Assembly (NCBI RefSeq): GCF_000745185.1
Contig: NZ_JQNJ01000001.1
Span: forward strand, 4,136,501 to 4,200,500
Origin: Muricauda sp. MAR_2010_75
Lineage (GTDB): Bacteria > Bacteroidota > Bacteroidia > Flavobacteriales > Flavobacteriaceae
Length of the DNA: 64,000 nucleotides
Direction of reading: 5' to 3'
Made by a program: the position numbers and the translations under genes
Notes under the pieces: generated by a model
Told to the model about the DNA's origin: nothing
The model's database searches: none
The model's input: the letters and a program-made list of their open reading frames with translations, nothing else
In this document: positions 52,377 to 61,520 of the stretch, in pieces
Layout of the letters: each line of letters starts with the position of its first letter
How positions within the stretch are numbered: the stretch's first letter is position 1

Positions 52377-53591
52377 ATGCGTTTACACCGAAATCTTGTT
52401 TTTGCCGTAATTGATGCCCTGAATATGATTTTCAATGAAGGGGAATATGCCGATAAGGTCATAGAGAAAGTCTTACGCTATGATAAACGCTGGGGAGCCC
52501 GTGACCGTGCTTTTATTGCTGAAACCACCTACGATATTGTACGCTGGAAACGACTCTATACCGAGATTGCCGAAGCCAACGAACCCTATACTCGTCCCCA
52601 TTTGTTCCGATTATTCACCGTATGGTGCGTATTGCGGGGAATCCGAATTCCCGACTGGAAACAATTGGAAGACACTCCGGAACGCCGAATCAAAGGACGA
52701 TTTGATGAATTGTCAAAAATCAGAAAGTTTCGGGAGTCCATTCCCGATTGGATGGATGAATTGGGCGAGAAAGCATTGGGAGATAAACTTTGGACCAAAG
52801 AAATTGCTGCCCTGAATCAACAGGCCGATGTTATCCTCCGTACCAATACCCTGAAAATCCAAAGAAAACAATTGCAAGATTTTTTGGCCAAGGATGATAT
52901 TGAAACCGAAACCTTGGAAGGGTATCCGGATGCACTACGCTTAAAGGAACGCAAAAATGTATTCACCACAGCAGCTTTTAAAGATGGATTATTTGAGGTG
53001 CAGGATGCTTCTTCCCAATTGGTGGCCCCATTCTTGGAGGTGAAACCCGGGCAACGTGTCATTGATGCTTGTGCCGGTGCTGGGGGCAAGACCCTTCACT
53101 TGGCTTCGCAAATGGAAAATAAGGGTCAACTCATTGCTCTGGACATTTACGAGAGCAAACTGAAGAAGCTAAAGATTCGGGCAAGACGAAACGGGGTCCA
53201 TAACTTTGAGACACGGGTCATTGATTCCACAAAAGTCATTAAAAAACTCTATAATAGTGCCGACCGATTGTTATTGGATGCACCTTGTTCCGGTTTGGGC
53301 GTATTGCGAAGAAACCCAGATTCCAAATGGAAATTGGAACCCGAATTCATAGACCGTATCATGGGCGTACAGCAAGATATTCTTCAGAATTACAGTAGAA
53401 TGGTTAAAAAAGGAGGACAAATGGTCTATGCCACCTGCTCCATCCTGCCCCAAGAAAACACGGAACAGGTGAAAAAATTCCTTGCTTCCGAAGCTGGGCA
53501 GGATTTTGAGTTCATCAAGGAAAAAAACGTCTATGCCTCAGAAAGTGGTTTTGATGGATTTTATATGGCTTTGTTGAAGAAGAACGCCTAA
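52377..53591 (+). CDS. RsmB/NOL1-NOP2-Sun rRNA or tRNA m5C methyltransferase
   Basis: A 404-residue SAM-dependent RNA cytosine-5 methyltransferase. The N-terminal helical NusB-like part spans about residues 1-140. The Rossmann methylase has DACAGAGGKTLHLASQ (about 229-244), LLDAPCSGLG with C304 and MVYATCSILPQEN with C354, the two cysteines used for release and catalysis. The architecture fits RsmB (16S C967), but the target is not certain. A REP-like repeat starts immediately after the stop codon. Confidence 0.93.
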   Translation: MRLHRNLVFAVIDALNMIFNEGEYADKVIEKVLRYDKRWGARDRAFIAETTYDIVRWKRLYTEIAEANEPYTRPHLFRLFTVWCVLRGIRIPDWKQLEDTPERRIKGRFDELSKIRKFRESIPDWMDELGEKALGDKLWTKEIAALNQQADVILRTNTLKIQRKQLQDFLAKDDIETETLEGYPDALRLKERKNVFTTAAFKDGLFEVQDASSQLVAPFLEVKPGQRVIDACAGAGGKTLHLASQMENKGQLIALDIYESKLKKLKIRARRNGVHNFETRVIDSTKVIKKLYNSADRLLLDAPCSGLGVLRRNPDSKWKLEPEFIDRIMGVQQDILQNYSRMVKKGGQMVYATCSILPQENTEQVKKFLASEAGQDFEFIKEKNVYASESGFDGFYMALLKKNA

Positions 53592-53684
53592 ATGTCGCAT
53601 CGAGCGCAGTCGAGATGTGCCTTAAAGGTTCTCGACTCCGCTCGAACTGACAATTCACTTTACCTTTTATTCCTTCATCGTAGT
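53592..53684. repeat. REP-like element in a 92-base direct repeat, copy 1
   Basis: Palindrome arms GTCGCATCGAGCGCAGTCGA-GA (53594-53615) and TCTCGACTCCGCTCGAACTG-AC (53630-53651). The similarity to copy 2 (55624-55714) continues through CAATTC.CTTTAC to TATTCCTTCATCGTAG. This includes a degenerate copy of the last codons of the M20 amidohydrolase gene. It starts directly after the methyltransferase stop. Confidence 0.9.
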
Positions 53685-53791
53685 AGCACTATTCCAAATT
53701 CGGCTACAACAACCGAAGATTTGGCTACACCTCTCCTTTTGTTTAGGGTCAACTTTGCAGTGTCAATTCATAAAATTTAAAACAAAGAAAA

Positions 53792-54634
53792 ATGAACACA
53801 AAGAAAGTTTGGTTGGTCACAGGAGCATCAAAAGGTCTTGGACTGGCTTTAGTGAAAAAGTTATTGGATGGAGGATACCGAGTGGCCGCTACCTCCAGAA
53901 GTTTACCTGCGCTGAAAAGTGCAGTAGGCACTCATGATAATTTTCTGCCGTTGCAGGTTGATTTAATGAGTGAGGTAAGCATAGCCTCTGGAATCTCCAA
54001 AACCGTTGAAACATTTGGAAGTCTTGATGTGGTGGTCAACAACGCAGGCTACGGTCAAAATGGAACCTTGGAAGAGTTGACTGATTCGGAATGCAGACAA
54101 AACTTTGATGTAAACGTTTTTGGCTTATTGAATGTAGTTCGCAAAGCCATGCCAATTTTAAGGGGGCAAGGTTCCGGACATATTTTCAATATTGCTTCGG
54201 TTGCTGGAATGGTGGCCAATTTTCCAGGATTTGGTATCTATTGTGCCACAAAATTTGCTGTGGTTGGGCTAACCGAAGCCCTCTCAGAAGAAGCAAAACC
54301 TTTTGGAATCAATACCACTTTGGTCTATCCTGGCTATTTCCGTACGGAATTCTTAACTAGTGATTCCTTGCGTTTGGCAGCTAACCGTATGGATGTCTAT
54401 GCCAATGCACGTGAGTCTGAACGCCTTCATATAGAAGAAATTTCTGGAAATCAGTTGGGTGATCCTGAAAAAGCAGCAAAGGTACTGATAGAGGTAGCTG
54501 AAAGTGATAATCCCATGCTTCATTTGTTCTTGGGAAGTGATGCGTATGCCATGGCTGAAAACAAATTGAAAACCTTGGAAAATGCCTTGCTCGCCTATAA
54601 GGAGTTGAGCTATTCCACCGATTTTGCGAATTAA
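53792..54634 (+). CDS. SDR family oxidoreductase
   Basis: A 280-residue classical short-chain dehydrogenase/reductase. NAD(P) motif TGASKGLGLA (about residues 10-19), NNAGYGQNG (about 85-93), and the catalytic Ser-Tyr-Lys with YCATK near 150-154. The arginine in ATSRSLPAL after strand 2 suggests NADPH. It is followed by an AraC regulator gene 77 bases downstream, with a hairpin between. Both genes lie between two copies of a 92-base direct repeat. Substrate unknown. Confidence 0.92.
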   Translation: MNTKKVWLVTGASKGLGLALVKKLLDGGYRVAATSRSLPALKSAVGTHDNFLPLQVDLMSEVSIASGISKTVETFGSLDVVVNNAGYGQNGTLEELTDSECRQNFDVNVFGLLNVVRKAMPILRGQGSGHIFNIASVAGMVANFPGFGIYCATKFAVVGLTEALSEEAKPFGINTTLVYPGYFRTEFLTSDSLRLAANRMDVYANARESERLHIEEISGNQLGDPEKAAKVLIEVAESDNPMLHLFLGSDAYAMAENKLKTLENALLAYKELSYSTDFAN

Positions 54635-54646
54635 TAGTTAATTTGG

Positions 54647-54684
54647 TAAATGCTGGGCCGATCATTTGGTTTGCCCAGCATTTA
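54647..54684. terminator. Hairpin between the SDR and AraC genes
   Basis: Perfect 12-pair stem taaatgctgggc/gcccagcattta with a 14-base loop. There is no strong T tract on the plus strand, so it may be an attenuator or a weak terminator. Confidence 0.6.
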
Positions 54685-54711
54685 CTCCACAATTTTTTGA
54701 TACAAATCCAG

Positions 54712-55614
54712 ATGTACACTTTTAATACATTAAGCGAGTTTCATACCTTTTGCAATCTGCCAAAACCAGAGCATCCTTTAGTAAGCTTAATTGATTACTC
54801 AAAAGTAAACTACCAAACTCATGATAAAGAGGTCACTTGGATACAAAATTTTTACTCCATTGGACTAAAAAGAGATGTTCCCGCCAAGGTACGATATGGT
54901 CAACAGCAGTACGATTTTGATGAGGGGTTGTTGAGTTTTATTGCCCCACGTCAAGTGCTTCAGTTTGAAATGTTGCCTGCTGAAACAACGCCTTCAGGTT
55001 GGTTGCTTCTGATTCATCCCGATTTTTTATGGAATACCCCCTTGGCCAAAAACATCAAAAACTATGAATTCTTTGGTTATGACATCAACGAAGCCCTTTT
55101 TCTTTCTGAAAAGGAAGAGAAAACCCTAACGGATATCCTGCTGAACATTCAACACGAATACCATTCCAACACGGATACATTCAGTCAAAATATCATCATT
55201 GCACAACTGGAACTATTTTTCAATTATGCAGAACGCTATTATCAACGCCAATTCATCACACGAAAAATTTCAAACCACGAGATTTTGGTTCGGTTGGAGG
55301 ACCTTCTCAACAATTACTTCAACCATGAGGAAGCCATCCATAAAGGACTCCCTTCGGTCCAATATGTTGCGGAAACCTTGAATGTTTCCCCCAATTATTT
55401 GAGCAGTCTGCTTAAAGTATTGACAGGACAGAGCACCCAGCAACATATCCATGAAAAATTGATTGAAAAAGCGAAGGAAAAACTGTCCACCACCCAACTT
55501 TCCATAAGCGAGATTGCCTATACTTTGGGATTTGAGCACTCCCAATCGTTCAGTAAACTGTTCAAGAGCAAAACCAAGCAATCACCCTTGGCGTTTAGGG
55601 CATTATTTAACTGA
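54712..55614 (+). CDS. AraC family transcriptional regulator
   Basis: A 300-residue regulator with an N-terminal sensing domain (about residues 20-170, YDFDEGLLSFIAPRQVLQF). The C-terminal AraC DNA-binding domain spans about 200-298: VQYVAETLNVSPNYLSSLLKVLTG, then LSISEIAYTLGFEHSQSFSKLF. The ATG at 54712 begins MYTFNTLSEFHTFC, typical of the subfamily; the frame opens at 54643 inside the hairpin, which is an unlikely start. It probably regulates the SDR gene upstream, a common pair in this phylum. Confidence 0.88.
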   Translation: MYTFNTLSEFHTFCNLPKPEHPLVSLIDYSKVNYQTHDKEVTWIQNFYSIGLKRDVPAKVRYGQQQYDFDEGLLSFIAPRQVLQFEMLPAETTPSGWLLLIHPDFLWNTPLAKNIKNYEFFGYDINEALFLSEKEEKTLTDILLNIQHEYHSNTDTFSQNIIIAQLELFFNYAERYYQRQFITRKISNHEILVRLEDLLNNYFNHEEAIHKGLPSVQYVAETLNVSPNYLSSLLKVLTGQSTQQHIHEKLIEKAKEKLSTTQLSISEIAYTLGFEHSQSFSKLFKSKTKQSPLAFRALFN

Positions 55615-55623
55615 TTTGCACTC

Positions 55624-55714
55624 ATGTCAAATCGAGCGCAGTCGAGATGTGCCTCAAAGGTTCTCGACTCCGCTGGAACTGACAATTCTCTTTACTCTTA
55701 TTCCTTCACCGTAG
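55624..55714. repeat. REP-like element in a direct repeat, copy 2
   Basis: Palindrome arms GTCAAATCGAGCGCAGTCGA-GA (55626-55647) and TCTCGACTCCGCTGGAACTG-AC (55662-55683), about 90 percent like copy 1. The repeat runs into the last five codons of the M20 amidohydrolase gene, whose stop is at 55698-55700. Confidence 0.9.
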
Positions 55715-57290
55715 GATACTCTACTCCCAACTGCTCCAAATAGGAGTCGTATTTGGTCTCATCGTAGTAGTATTGCTCCAACTCATCCCGGAAGGTATCC
55801 TGCTTATCCTTGTTTAAATAGACAGGAGGCATATCATCCGCAGAAATCATGGGCTGATACTTGGTTTCTTTGCTCTGCTCATTGTTGAAGTAATTCCAAG
55901 CTCCTTCCAGCAATTCAGGTTTCAACAAAAAGTCCAACAAGGTCATGGCTTCCGCTTTTGCGCCGGCCGTCACCCCTTTGTGGGCAATAGGCGTAGCCAT
56001 GGCGATGGCGTTGCTCCAATGGTGACCTTGCAAACCGGGAATATTGGAAGGAAAACGCATGGTCACTGTTGGGATTTTCCAGGAAATGTCACCAATATCA
56101 TCCGAACCACCGCTAATGGGTTCCAATACGGGAAGGCCAATTTCATCCAACTCGGTGGGAAGACCTTCAATTTTTTCGGAACCTACTTCAGTTTGTACAG
56201 CTTTGGCCAAAGTTTGGTCCGCATCGGACCAAGTGGGCAACCCTACTTTTTCAATATTCTCATACATGGTCTCGGCAATCACTTTATTATAATGTCTGGG
56301 CCAAGCGGTTCCCAAAATCCGTGAGGTCATGGTAGTTCCTGTCATCAAAGCCGCACCTTTGGCAATGTCGTTTGCCTCAGCATACATCTCCATGATGCCT
56401 TCATAAGTAATGTCTCTAAAATAGAACCAGATAGCTGCTTTGGAGGGCACTACGTTTGGCTGGTCTCCCGCATCAGTAAAAATGGAATGTGAGCGTTTTA
56501 GGGGATGCAGGTGCTCTCTCTTGTAATTCCAGCCAATATTCATCAATTCAGCGGCATCCAAGGCACTTCTTCCCCTCCATGGTGCACCGGCGGAATGCGC
56601 GGCCTCTCCTTCAAAAAGGTATTCCACCGAAATCAATCCAGTACCTCGGGTAGGACCCCAAGAAACGCCAAAATTGTTGCCTACGTGGGTGAAGATGCAC
56701 ATATCGATATCGTCAAAAAGACCATCACGCACATACCATGCTTTCGCAGCGACCAATTCCTCGGCAATTCCGGGCCATAGAATCAAAGTACCCCCAATAT
56801 TTTCACGCTCCATGATTTCTTTTACCGCCAGGGCTGATGTGATATTTAAAGGGATACCAGAATTGTGGCCCTCACCATGACCGGGCGCACCTTCCACAAT
56901 GGGTTTATGATAGGCAACACCAGGATATTGCGAAGCTTTGGGAATACAGTCTACATCACTACCCAACGCAATTGTGGGTCCGTCCCCATTGCTCCATGTG
57001 GCAAACCATGCGGTGGGAATCCCTGAAATGGAATGCTCTATGGCAAACCCATTGCTCTCCAAGATTCCGGTAAGGTATTTGGAGCTTTCCTCCTCTTGAA
57101 AACCGAGTTCAGCAAAGCTGAATATTTTGTCCACCATAACTTGGGACTGTTTTTTGTGGTCTTCCACAATTTGGGCGACCTCGGTCTTTAGTTTTTCAAT
57201 CTGTTTTTTGGAATATTTTTTTTGGGCGGTTGCCGTGGCAACAGAACAAAACAATAGCGCCCCGGTTAATAGGGTATTGACAGTTTTCAT
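55698..57290 (-). CDS. Secreted M20 family amidohydrolase, AbgB-like
   Basis: A 530-residue metallo-hydrolase with signal peptide MKTVNTLLTGALLFCSVATATAQ. The M20/AbgB pattern includes FAELGFQEEESSKYL, GSDVDCIPKASQ, the metal site GAPGHGEGHNSG, the catalytic-type Glu pair in WPGIAEELVAAK and the dimerisation lid GEAAHSAGAPWRGRSALDA. A late metal ligand is in LQGHHWSNA. AbgB relatives split p-aminobenzoyl-glutamate, but the native substrate here is unknown. The frame extends to 57371 without a better start. The 3' end lies in a direct repeat. Confidence 0.9.
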   Translation of the reverse strand: MKTVNTLLTGALLFCSVATATAQKKYSKKQIEKLKTEVAQIVEDHKKQSQVMVDKIFSFAELGFQEEESSKYLTGILESNGFAIEHSISGIPTAWFATWSNGDGPTIALGSDVDCIPKASQYPGVAYHKPIVEGAPGHGEGHNSGIPLNITSALAVKEIMERENIGGTLILWPGIAEELVAAKAWYVRDGLFDDIDMCIFTHVGNNFGVSWGPTRGTGLISVEYLFEGEAAHSAGAPWRGRSALDAAELMNIGWNYKREHLHPLKRSHSIFTDAGDQPNVVPSKAAIWFYFRDITYEGIMEMYAEANDIAKGAALMTGTTMTSRILGTAWPRHYNKVIAETMYENIEKVGLPTWSDADQTLAKAVQTEVGSEKIEGLPTELDEIGLPVLEPISGGSDDIGDISWKIPTVTMRFPSNIPGLQGHHWSNAIAMATPIAHKGVTAGAKAEAMTLLDFLLKPELLEGAWNYFNNEQSKETKYQPMISADDMPPVYLNKDKQDTFRDELEQYYYDETKYDSYLEQLGVEYPTVKE

Positions 57291-57465
57291 ACGGTTGGAT
57301 TTTGAATTAGCATTAATCCTTCTAAGATAGGGAAAGAGCAGAAAAATAACCATAGCAAGATACAATTGCAATCCAATTTTTAATTACTCCATAAAATAAT
57401 ACTGGAATTATTGGTTTTAATTCCCTTTTAATCGGTCATCCAACTGAATATGCCATCCACAAAAG

Positions 57466-57618
57466 TCAAAATAGCCCACGAAGTACATTTTTTAATAGAT
57501 GCTTGAGAAAGTTGACCCATGTACCAGCACTCCAATGGTCAATCAAAATAAGAAGGATGCCCAAAATTACAATGGAGGCAAGTAGCCATTTCACGATTTT
57601 CCTTCTTCGTTCTTTCAT
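57466..57618 (-). CDS. Possible small single-pass membrane protein
   Basis: A 50-codon frame beginning MKERRRKIVKWLLASIVILG: five basic residues, then a hydrophobic helix (about residues 11-27, LLASIVILGILLILI) and a short amphipathic tail ending LLKNVLRGLF. It fits a small bacterial membrane protein and occupies most of an otherwise empty 522-base gap between the amidohydrolase start and purL. No promoter box or homologue was recognised. Confidence 0.4.
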   Translation of the reverse strand: MKERRRKIVKWLLASIVILGILLILIDHWSAGTWVNFLKHLLKNVLRGLF

Positions 57619-57772
57619 ACCAGAAACCTTAAACAGCTTTCAAACTAGTCAAATGGGTTTGTGACCTGTGTTGCAAATTTGTCAGTAACGCTTGGGAATT
57701 GATAAATCAGCTATCAACACGCATGGTTCAAAACTCTAAACATTCGAAAACATAAAATCCATCCCAAAATCG

Positions 57773-57780
57773 TAAATTTG
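57773..57780 (+). promoter_or_regulatory. -7 box of purL
   Basis: TAAATTTG matches TAnnTTTG, 32 bases before the purL ATG. No TTG element at the expected spacing. No purine riboswitch was recognised in the 190 bases upstream. Confidence 0.45.
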
Positions 57781-57812
57781 CACTTTCTTAAACCGTTCAA
57801 CGCATAAATTGT

Positions 57813-60800
57813 ATGATCCATTTTTTTGGGGACAAGGCTACCAAGGTTTTTGCCGTCCAGACTACTCAGGAAATCACTAAGGAAGATAATGAAAAATTAA
57901 CATGGTTGTTCGGCAACCAACCCAAGATAGAAGCGGCGTCACTCGACGCCTTTTTTGTTGGGCCACGTGCCGCCATGGTCACCCCATGGAGTACCAACGC
58001 CACCGAGATTACCCAGAACATGGGCATTGCCGGAATTATTCGGATTGAGGAATTCCATGCCGTTGTGGAAGACTTTACGGATTACGATCCCATGCTCTCC
58101 CAAAAATACAAGGGATTGGGACAAGATATTTATACCATCAACATCGTCCCAGAACCCATTTTGGAGATTGAGGACATTGCCGCCTACAACCAAAAGGAAG
58201 GTTTGGCTTTGAGTGATGAGGAAGTAGCCTACCTAGAAGGGCTTGCCCAAAAATTGGGACGTAAGTTAACGGATTCTGAAGTATTCGGTTTCAGTCAGGT
58301 GAATTCGGAGCACTGCCGCCATAAAATTTTCAATGGCACCTTTATTATAGATGGGAAAGAGATGCCCTCTTCCCTATTCAAATTGATCAAAAAGACTTCC
58401 GAGGCAAATCCAAACGATATCGTTTCGGCCTACAAGGACAATGTGGCCTTCATCAAAGGACCAAAAGCCATTCAATTTGCACCAAAAAGTGCCGATAAAC
58501 CGGATTTTTACGAAGAAAAAGAATTTGATTCAGTCTTATCCCTCAAAGCCGAGACGCATAACTTCCCCACCACCGTGGAGCCTTTCAACGGAGCTGCGAC
58601 GGGTTCCGGAGGGGAGATTCGAGATCGTTTGGCCGGTGGAAAAGGCTCATTGCCCTTGGCGGGAACCGCTGTATACATGACTTCGTATTCTCGATTAGAG
58701 GCAAACCGACCTTGGGAAAAAGGGATGGCGGAACGTGAATGGCTCTACCAAACCCCAATGGATATTTTGATCAAGGCCTCCAATGGAGCATCCGATTTTG
58801 GAAACAAATTCGGGCAACCACTTATCGCGGGTTCGGTGCTTACATTTGAACATGATGAGTCAAAAGATATCTCGACTGCGCTCAATATGACACCTCGAAA
58901 ATTAGGCTTTGACAAGGTGATCATGATGGCCGGAGGAGTTGGTTACGGAAAAACCGACCAAGCCTTAAAGGACACGCCCAAAAAAGGAGACAGAATAGTC
59001 GTTCTAGGTGGGGATAACTATCGCATCGGAATGGGTGGTGCAGCCGTTTCCAGTGCCGATACAGGAGAATTTAGTGCTGCTATAGAACTGAATGCCGTAC
59101 AACGTTCCAACCCCGAAATGCAAAAAAGAGCTTCCAATGCTGTTCGTGGACTGGTGGAAAGTCATGATAACCCTATCGTTTCCATCCATGACCATGGCGC
59201 TGGAGGACACCTCAACTGCTTATCGGAATTGGTGGAAGAAACCGGAGGCAACATCGATACCGACAAATTGCCCATCGGGGACCCTACCCTTTCCAAAAAA
59301 GAACTGATTGGCAACGAATCCCAAGAACGTATGGGATTGGTGATTGGTGAAAAAGATCTGGATTTGTTGGATCGTGTGGCAGCTCGTGAGCGCTCTCCCA
59401 TGTACAATGTGGGTGAGGTCACTGGTAATCATAAATTCACCTTTGAATCCCACAAATCCGGTGAAAAACCAATGGACTTGGAACTTTCGGATATGTTTGG
59501 AAGTTCACCTAAGACCATAATGGATGATAAATCGGCCCAACAAACTTATCCGCCCCTCTCCTATTCCTTGGAGCATTTCCATGAGTATTTGGAGCAGGTG
59601 CTTCAGTTGGAAGCGGTAGCCTGCAAGGATTGGCTCACTAATAAGGTGGACCGATGTGTGGGCGGGCACGTGGCGAAACAACAATGTGCTGGTCCCTTAC
59701 AATTACCCTTGAACAACTGCGGGGTAATGGCCTTGGATTTTAAAGGCAAGGAAGGTATTGCCACCACCATTGGGCATTCGCCAGTTTCCGCTTTAATTGA
59801 CCCTGTTGCGGGAAGTAGAAATAGTGTGACGGAATCCTTGACCAATATGGTTTGGGCACCTTTAAAAGAGGGATTGAAATCCGTTTCGCTATCCGCCAAC
59901 TGGATGTGGCCCTGCCGCAACGAAGGCGAGGATGCACGTTTGTACAAGGCGGTGGAATCCTTGTCGGATTTTGTCATTGAATTGGGCATCAACGTGCCCA
60001 CCGGAAAGGATTCGCTTTCCATGAAACAAAAATATAAGGATGGTGAGGTGCTGTCCCCTGGAACTGTAATTATTTCGGCAGCAGCACACTGCGATGACAT
60101 CACCAAGGTAGTGGAACCTGTCCTTCAAAAGGATGGAGGTGACATCTATTACATCAACATTTCCAAAGACAGTCATAAATTAGGCGGTTCTTCCTTTGCC
60201 CAAATATTGAATGGCATCGGAAATGAAACACCTTCCGTTTTAGAGGCTGATTATGTAAAGATCGTTTTCAATACACTTCAAGGATTGATTAAAAACAATC
60301 AAATTTTGGCAGGTCACGATGTAGCCTCAGGTGGATTGATCACGACCCTTTTGGAACTCTGCTTTGCAGACAATGATCTTGGCGCCCAACTCGATTTGAA
60401 CGACATTGGAGAATCCGATAGCATTAAACTATTATTTTCTGAAAATGCCGGGCTCGTTTTCCAAGCTAAGGATGCGTCCGTTGAAAACATATTGAACGAT
60501 GCCGGGATTACATTCCATAATATAGGTAGTGTCGCTTCGGAGAGCACGCTCAGTATCAAAAATAATGGGGTAGAGATTGGACTGAACATTGCCTCACTGC
60601 GTGATACATGGTTCAAAACCTCCTTTTTGCTGGACAACAAACAGACTTCCCACGGACTGGCCAAAGACCGTTATGATAATTACAAAAATCAAGCTCTGAA
60701 CTACAATTTTCCGGAAGATTTTACTGGAAAGCTCCCGTTGGCTTCGACTCCGATCAGCCAACGACCCAAAGCTGCTATCCTTCGCGAAAAAGGAAGCAAT

Positions 60801-61520
60801 TCTGAGCGCGAAATGGCCAATGCGATGTATTTGGCTGGATTTGATGTGAAGGATGTGCACATGACCGACCTTATCACGGGCCGGGAAACCTTGGAAAACA
60901 TTCAATTTATTGGTGCTGTGGGCGGATTCTCGAATTCGGATGTTCTGGGAAGTGCCAAAGGTTGGGCCGGAGCCTTTAAATACAATGAAAAGGCCAATAA
61001 GGCTTTAAAAGACTTTTTCGCCCGCCCCGATACTTTATCGGTGGGAATCTGTAACGGATGTCAATTGTTCATGGAATTGGACTTGATAAATCCAGAACAC
61101 GAGATTCACGGTAGAATGACCTACAACGATTCACACAAGCACGAAAGTGGTTTCACCTCCGTGAAAATTCAGGAAAACAATTCGGTGATGCTCTCCAATA
61201 TGGCCGGTACCACCTTGGGTGTCTGGATTTCGCATGGTGAGGGCAAATTCAGTCTTCCCCATGCTGAAAACGAGTACGACATCGTTGCCAAATATGGATA
61301 TGAAGGGTATCCCGCCAATCCCAACGGCAGCGATTATAATACCGCGATGCTCTGCGACAAAACAGGTAGACATTTGGTAACCATGCCGCATATTGAGCGG
61401 TCCACGTTCCCGTGGAACTGGGCCCACTATCCAAAGGATAGAACCGATGTGGTCTCACCTTGGTTACAGGCATTTGTGAATGCCAGAAAATGGGTAGAAA
61501 ACATAAACCATGAAGATTAG
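57813..61520 (+). CDS. purL: Phosphoribosylformylglycinamidine synthase, large form
   Basis: A 1235-residue single-chain FGAM synthase (step 4 of purine synthesis) with all three parts: an N-terminal PurS-like domain, a linker and the ATP-dependent synthetase core. The core has FSQVNSEHCRHKIFNG near 163-178, ETHNFPTTVEPFNGAATGSG near 248-267 and IHDHGAGGHLNC. A C-terminal class I glutaminase has AILREKGSNSEREMANA and the nucleophile cysteine in VGICNGCQLF. A stretch of about 12 residues (350-361, SKDISTALNMTP) is encoded by a REP-like half-element. The GNAT gene overlaps its end. Confidence 0.97.
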   Translation: MIHFFGDKATKVFAVQTTQEITKEDNEKLTWLFGNQPKIEAASLDAFFVGPRAAMVTPWSTNATEITQNMGIAGIIRIEEFHAVVEDFTDYDPMLSQKYKGLGQDIYTINIVPEPILEIEDIAAYNQKEGLALSDEEVAYLEGLAQKLGRKLTDSEVFGFSQVNSEHCRHKIFNGTFIIDGKEMPSSLFKLIKKTSEANPNDIVSAYKDNVAFIKGPKAIQFAPKSADKPDFYEEKEFDSVLSLKAETHNFPTTVEPFNGAATGSGGEIRDRLAGGKGSLPLAGTAVYMTSYSRLEANRPWEKGMAEREWLYQTPMDILIKASNGASDFGNKFGQPLIAGSVLTFEHDESKDISTALNMTPRKLGFDKVIMMAGGVGYGKTDQALKDTPKKGDRIVVLGGDNYRIGMGGAAVSSADTGEFSAAIELNAVQRSNPEMQKRASNAVRGLVESHDNPIVSIHDHGAGGHLNCLSELVEETGGNIDTDKLPIGDPTLSKKELIGNESQERMGLVIGEKDLDLLDRVAARERSPMYNVGEVTGNHKFTFESHKSGEKPMDLELSDMFGSSPKTIMDDKSAQQTYPPLSYSLEHFHEYLEQVLQLEAVACKDWLTNKVDRCVGGHVAKQQCAGPLQLPLNNCGVMALDFKGKEGIATTIGHSPVSALIDPVAGSRNSVTESLTNMVWAPLKEGLKSVSLSANWMWPCRNEGEDARLYKAVESLSDFVIELGINVPTGKDSLSMKQKYKDGEVLSPGTVIISAAAHCDDITKVVEPVLQKDGGDIYYINISKDSHKLGGSSFAQILNGIGNETPSVLEADYVKIVFNTLQGLIKNNQILAGHDVASGGLITTLLELCFADNDLGAQLDLNDIGESDSIKLLFSENAGLVFQAKDASVENILNDAGITFHNIGSVASESTLSIKNNGVEIGLNIASLRDTWFKTSFLLDNKQTSHGLAKDRYDNYKNQALNYNFPEDFTGKLPLASTPISQRPKAAILREKGSNSEREMANAMYLAGFDVKDVHMTDLITGRETLENIQFIGAVGGFSNSDVLGSAKGWAGAFKYNEKANKALKDFFARPDTLSVGICNGCQLFMELDLINPEHEIHGRMTYNDSHKHESGFTSVKIQENNSVMLSNMAGTTLGVWISHGEGKFSLPHAENEYDIVAKYGYEGYPANPNGSDYNTAMLCDKTGRHLVTMPHIERSTFPWNWAHYPKDRTDVVSPWLQAFVNARKWVENINHED
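58870..58891 (+). repeat. REP-like half-element inside purL
   Basis: TCTCGACTGCGCTCAATATG-AC is identical at 20 of 22 positions to the reverse complement of the left arm of the intergenic element at 55626. It lies in frame and encodes part of a loop after LTFEHDE and before RKLGFDKVIMMAGG. Confidence 0.7.

Noticed and set aside
53592..53780. 62-codon plus-strand open frame after the methyltransferase gene
   Set aside because: It is an artefact of the REP-like palindrome (SRCALKVLDSARTD is translated repeat).
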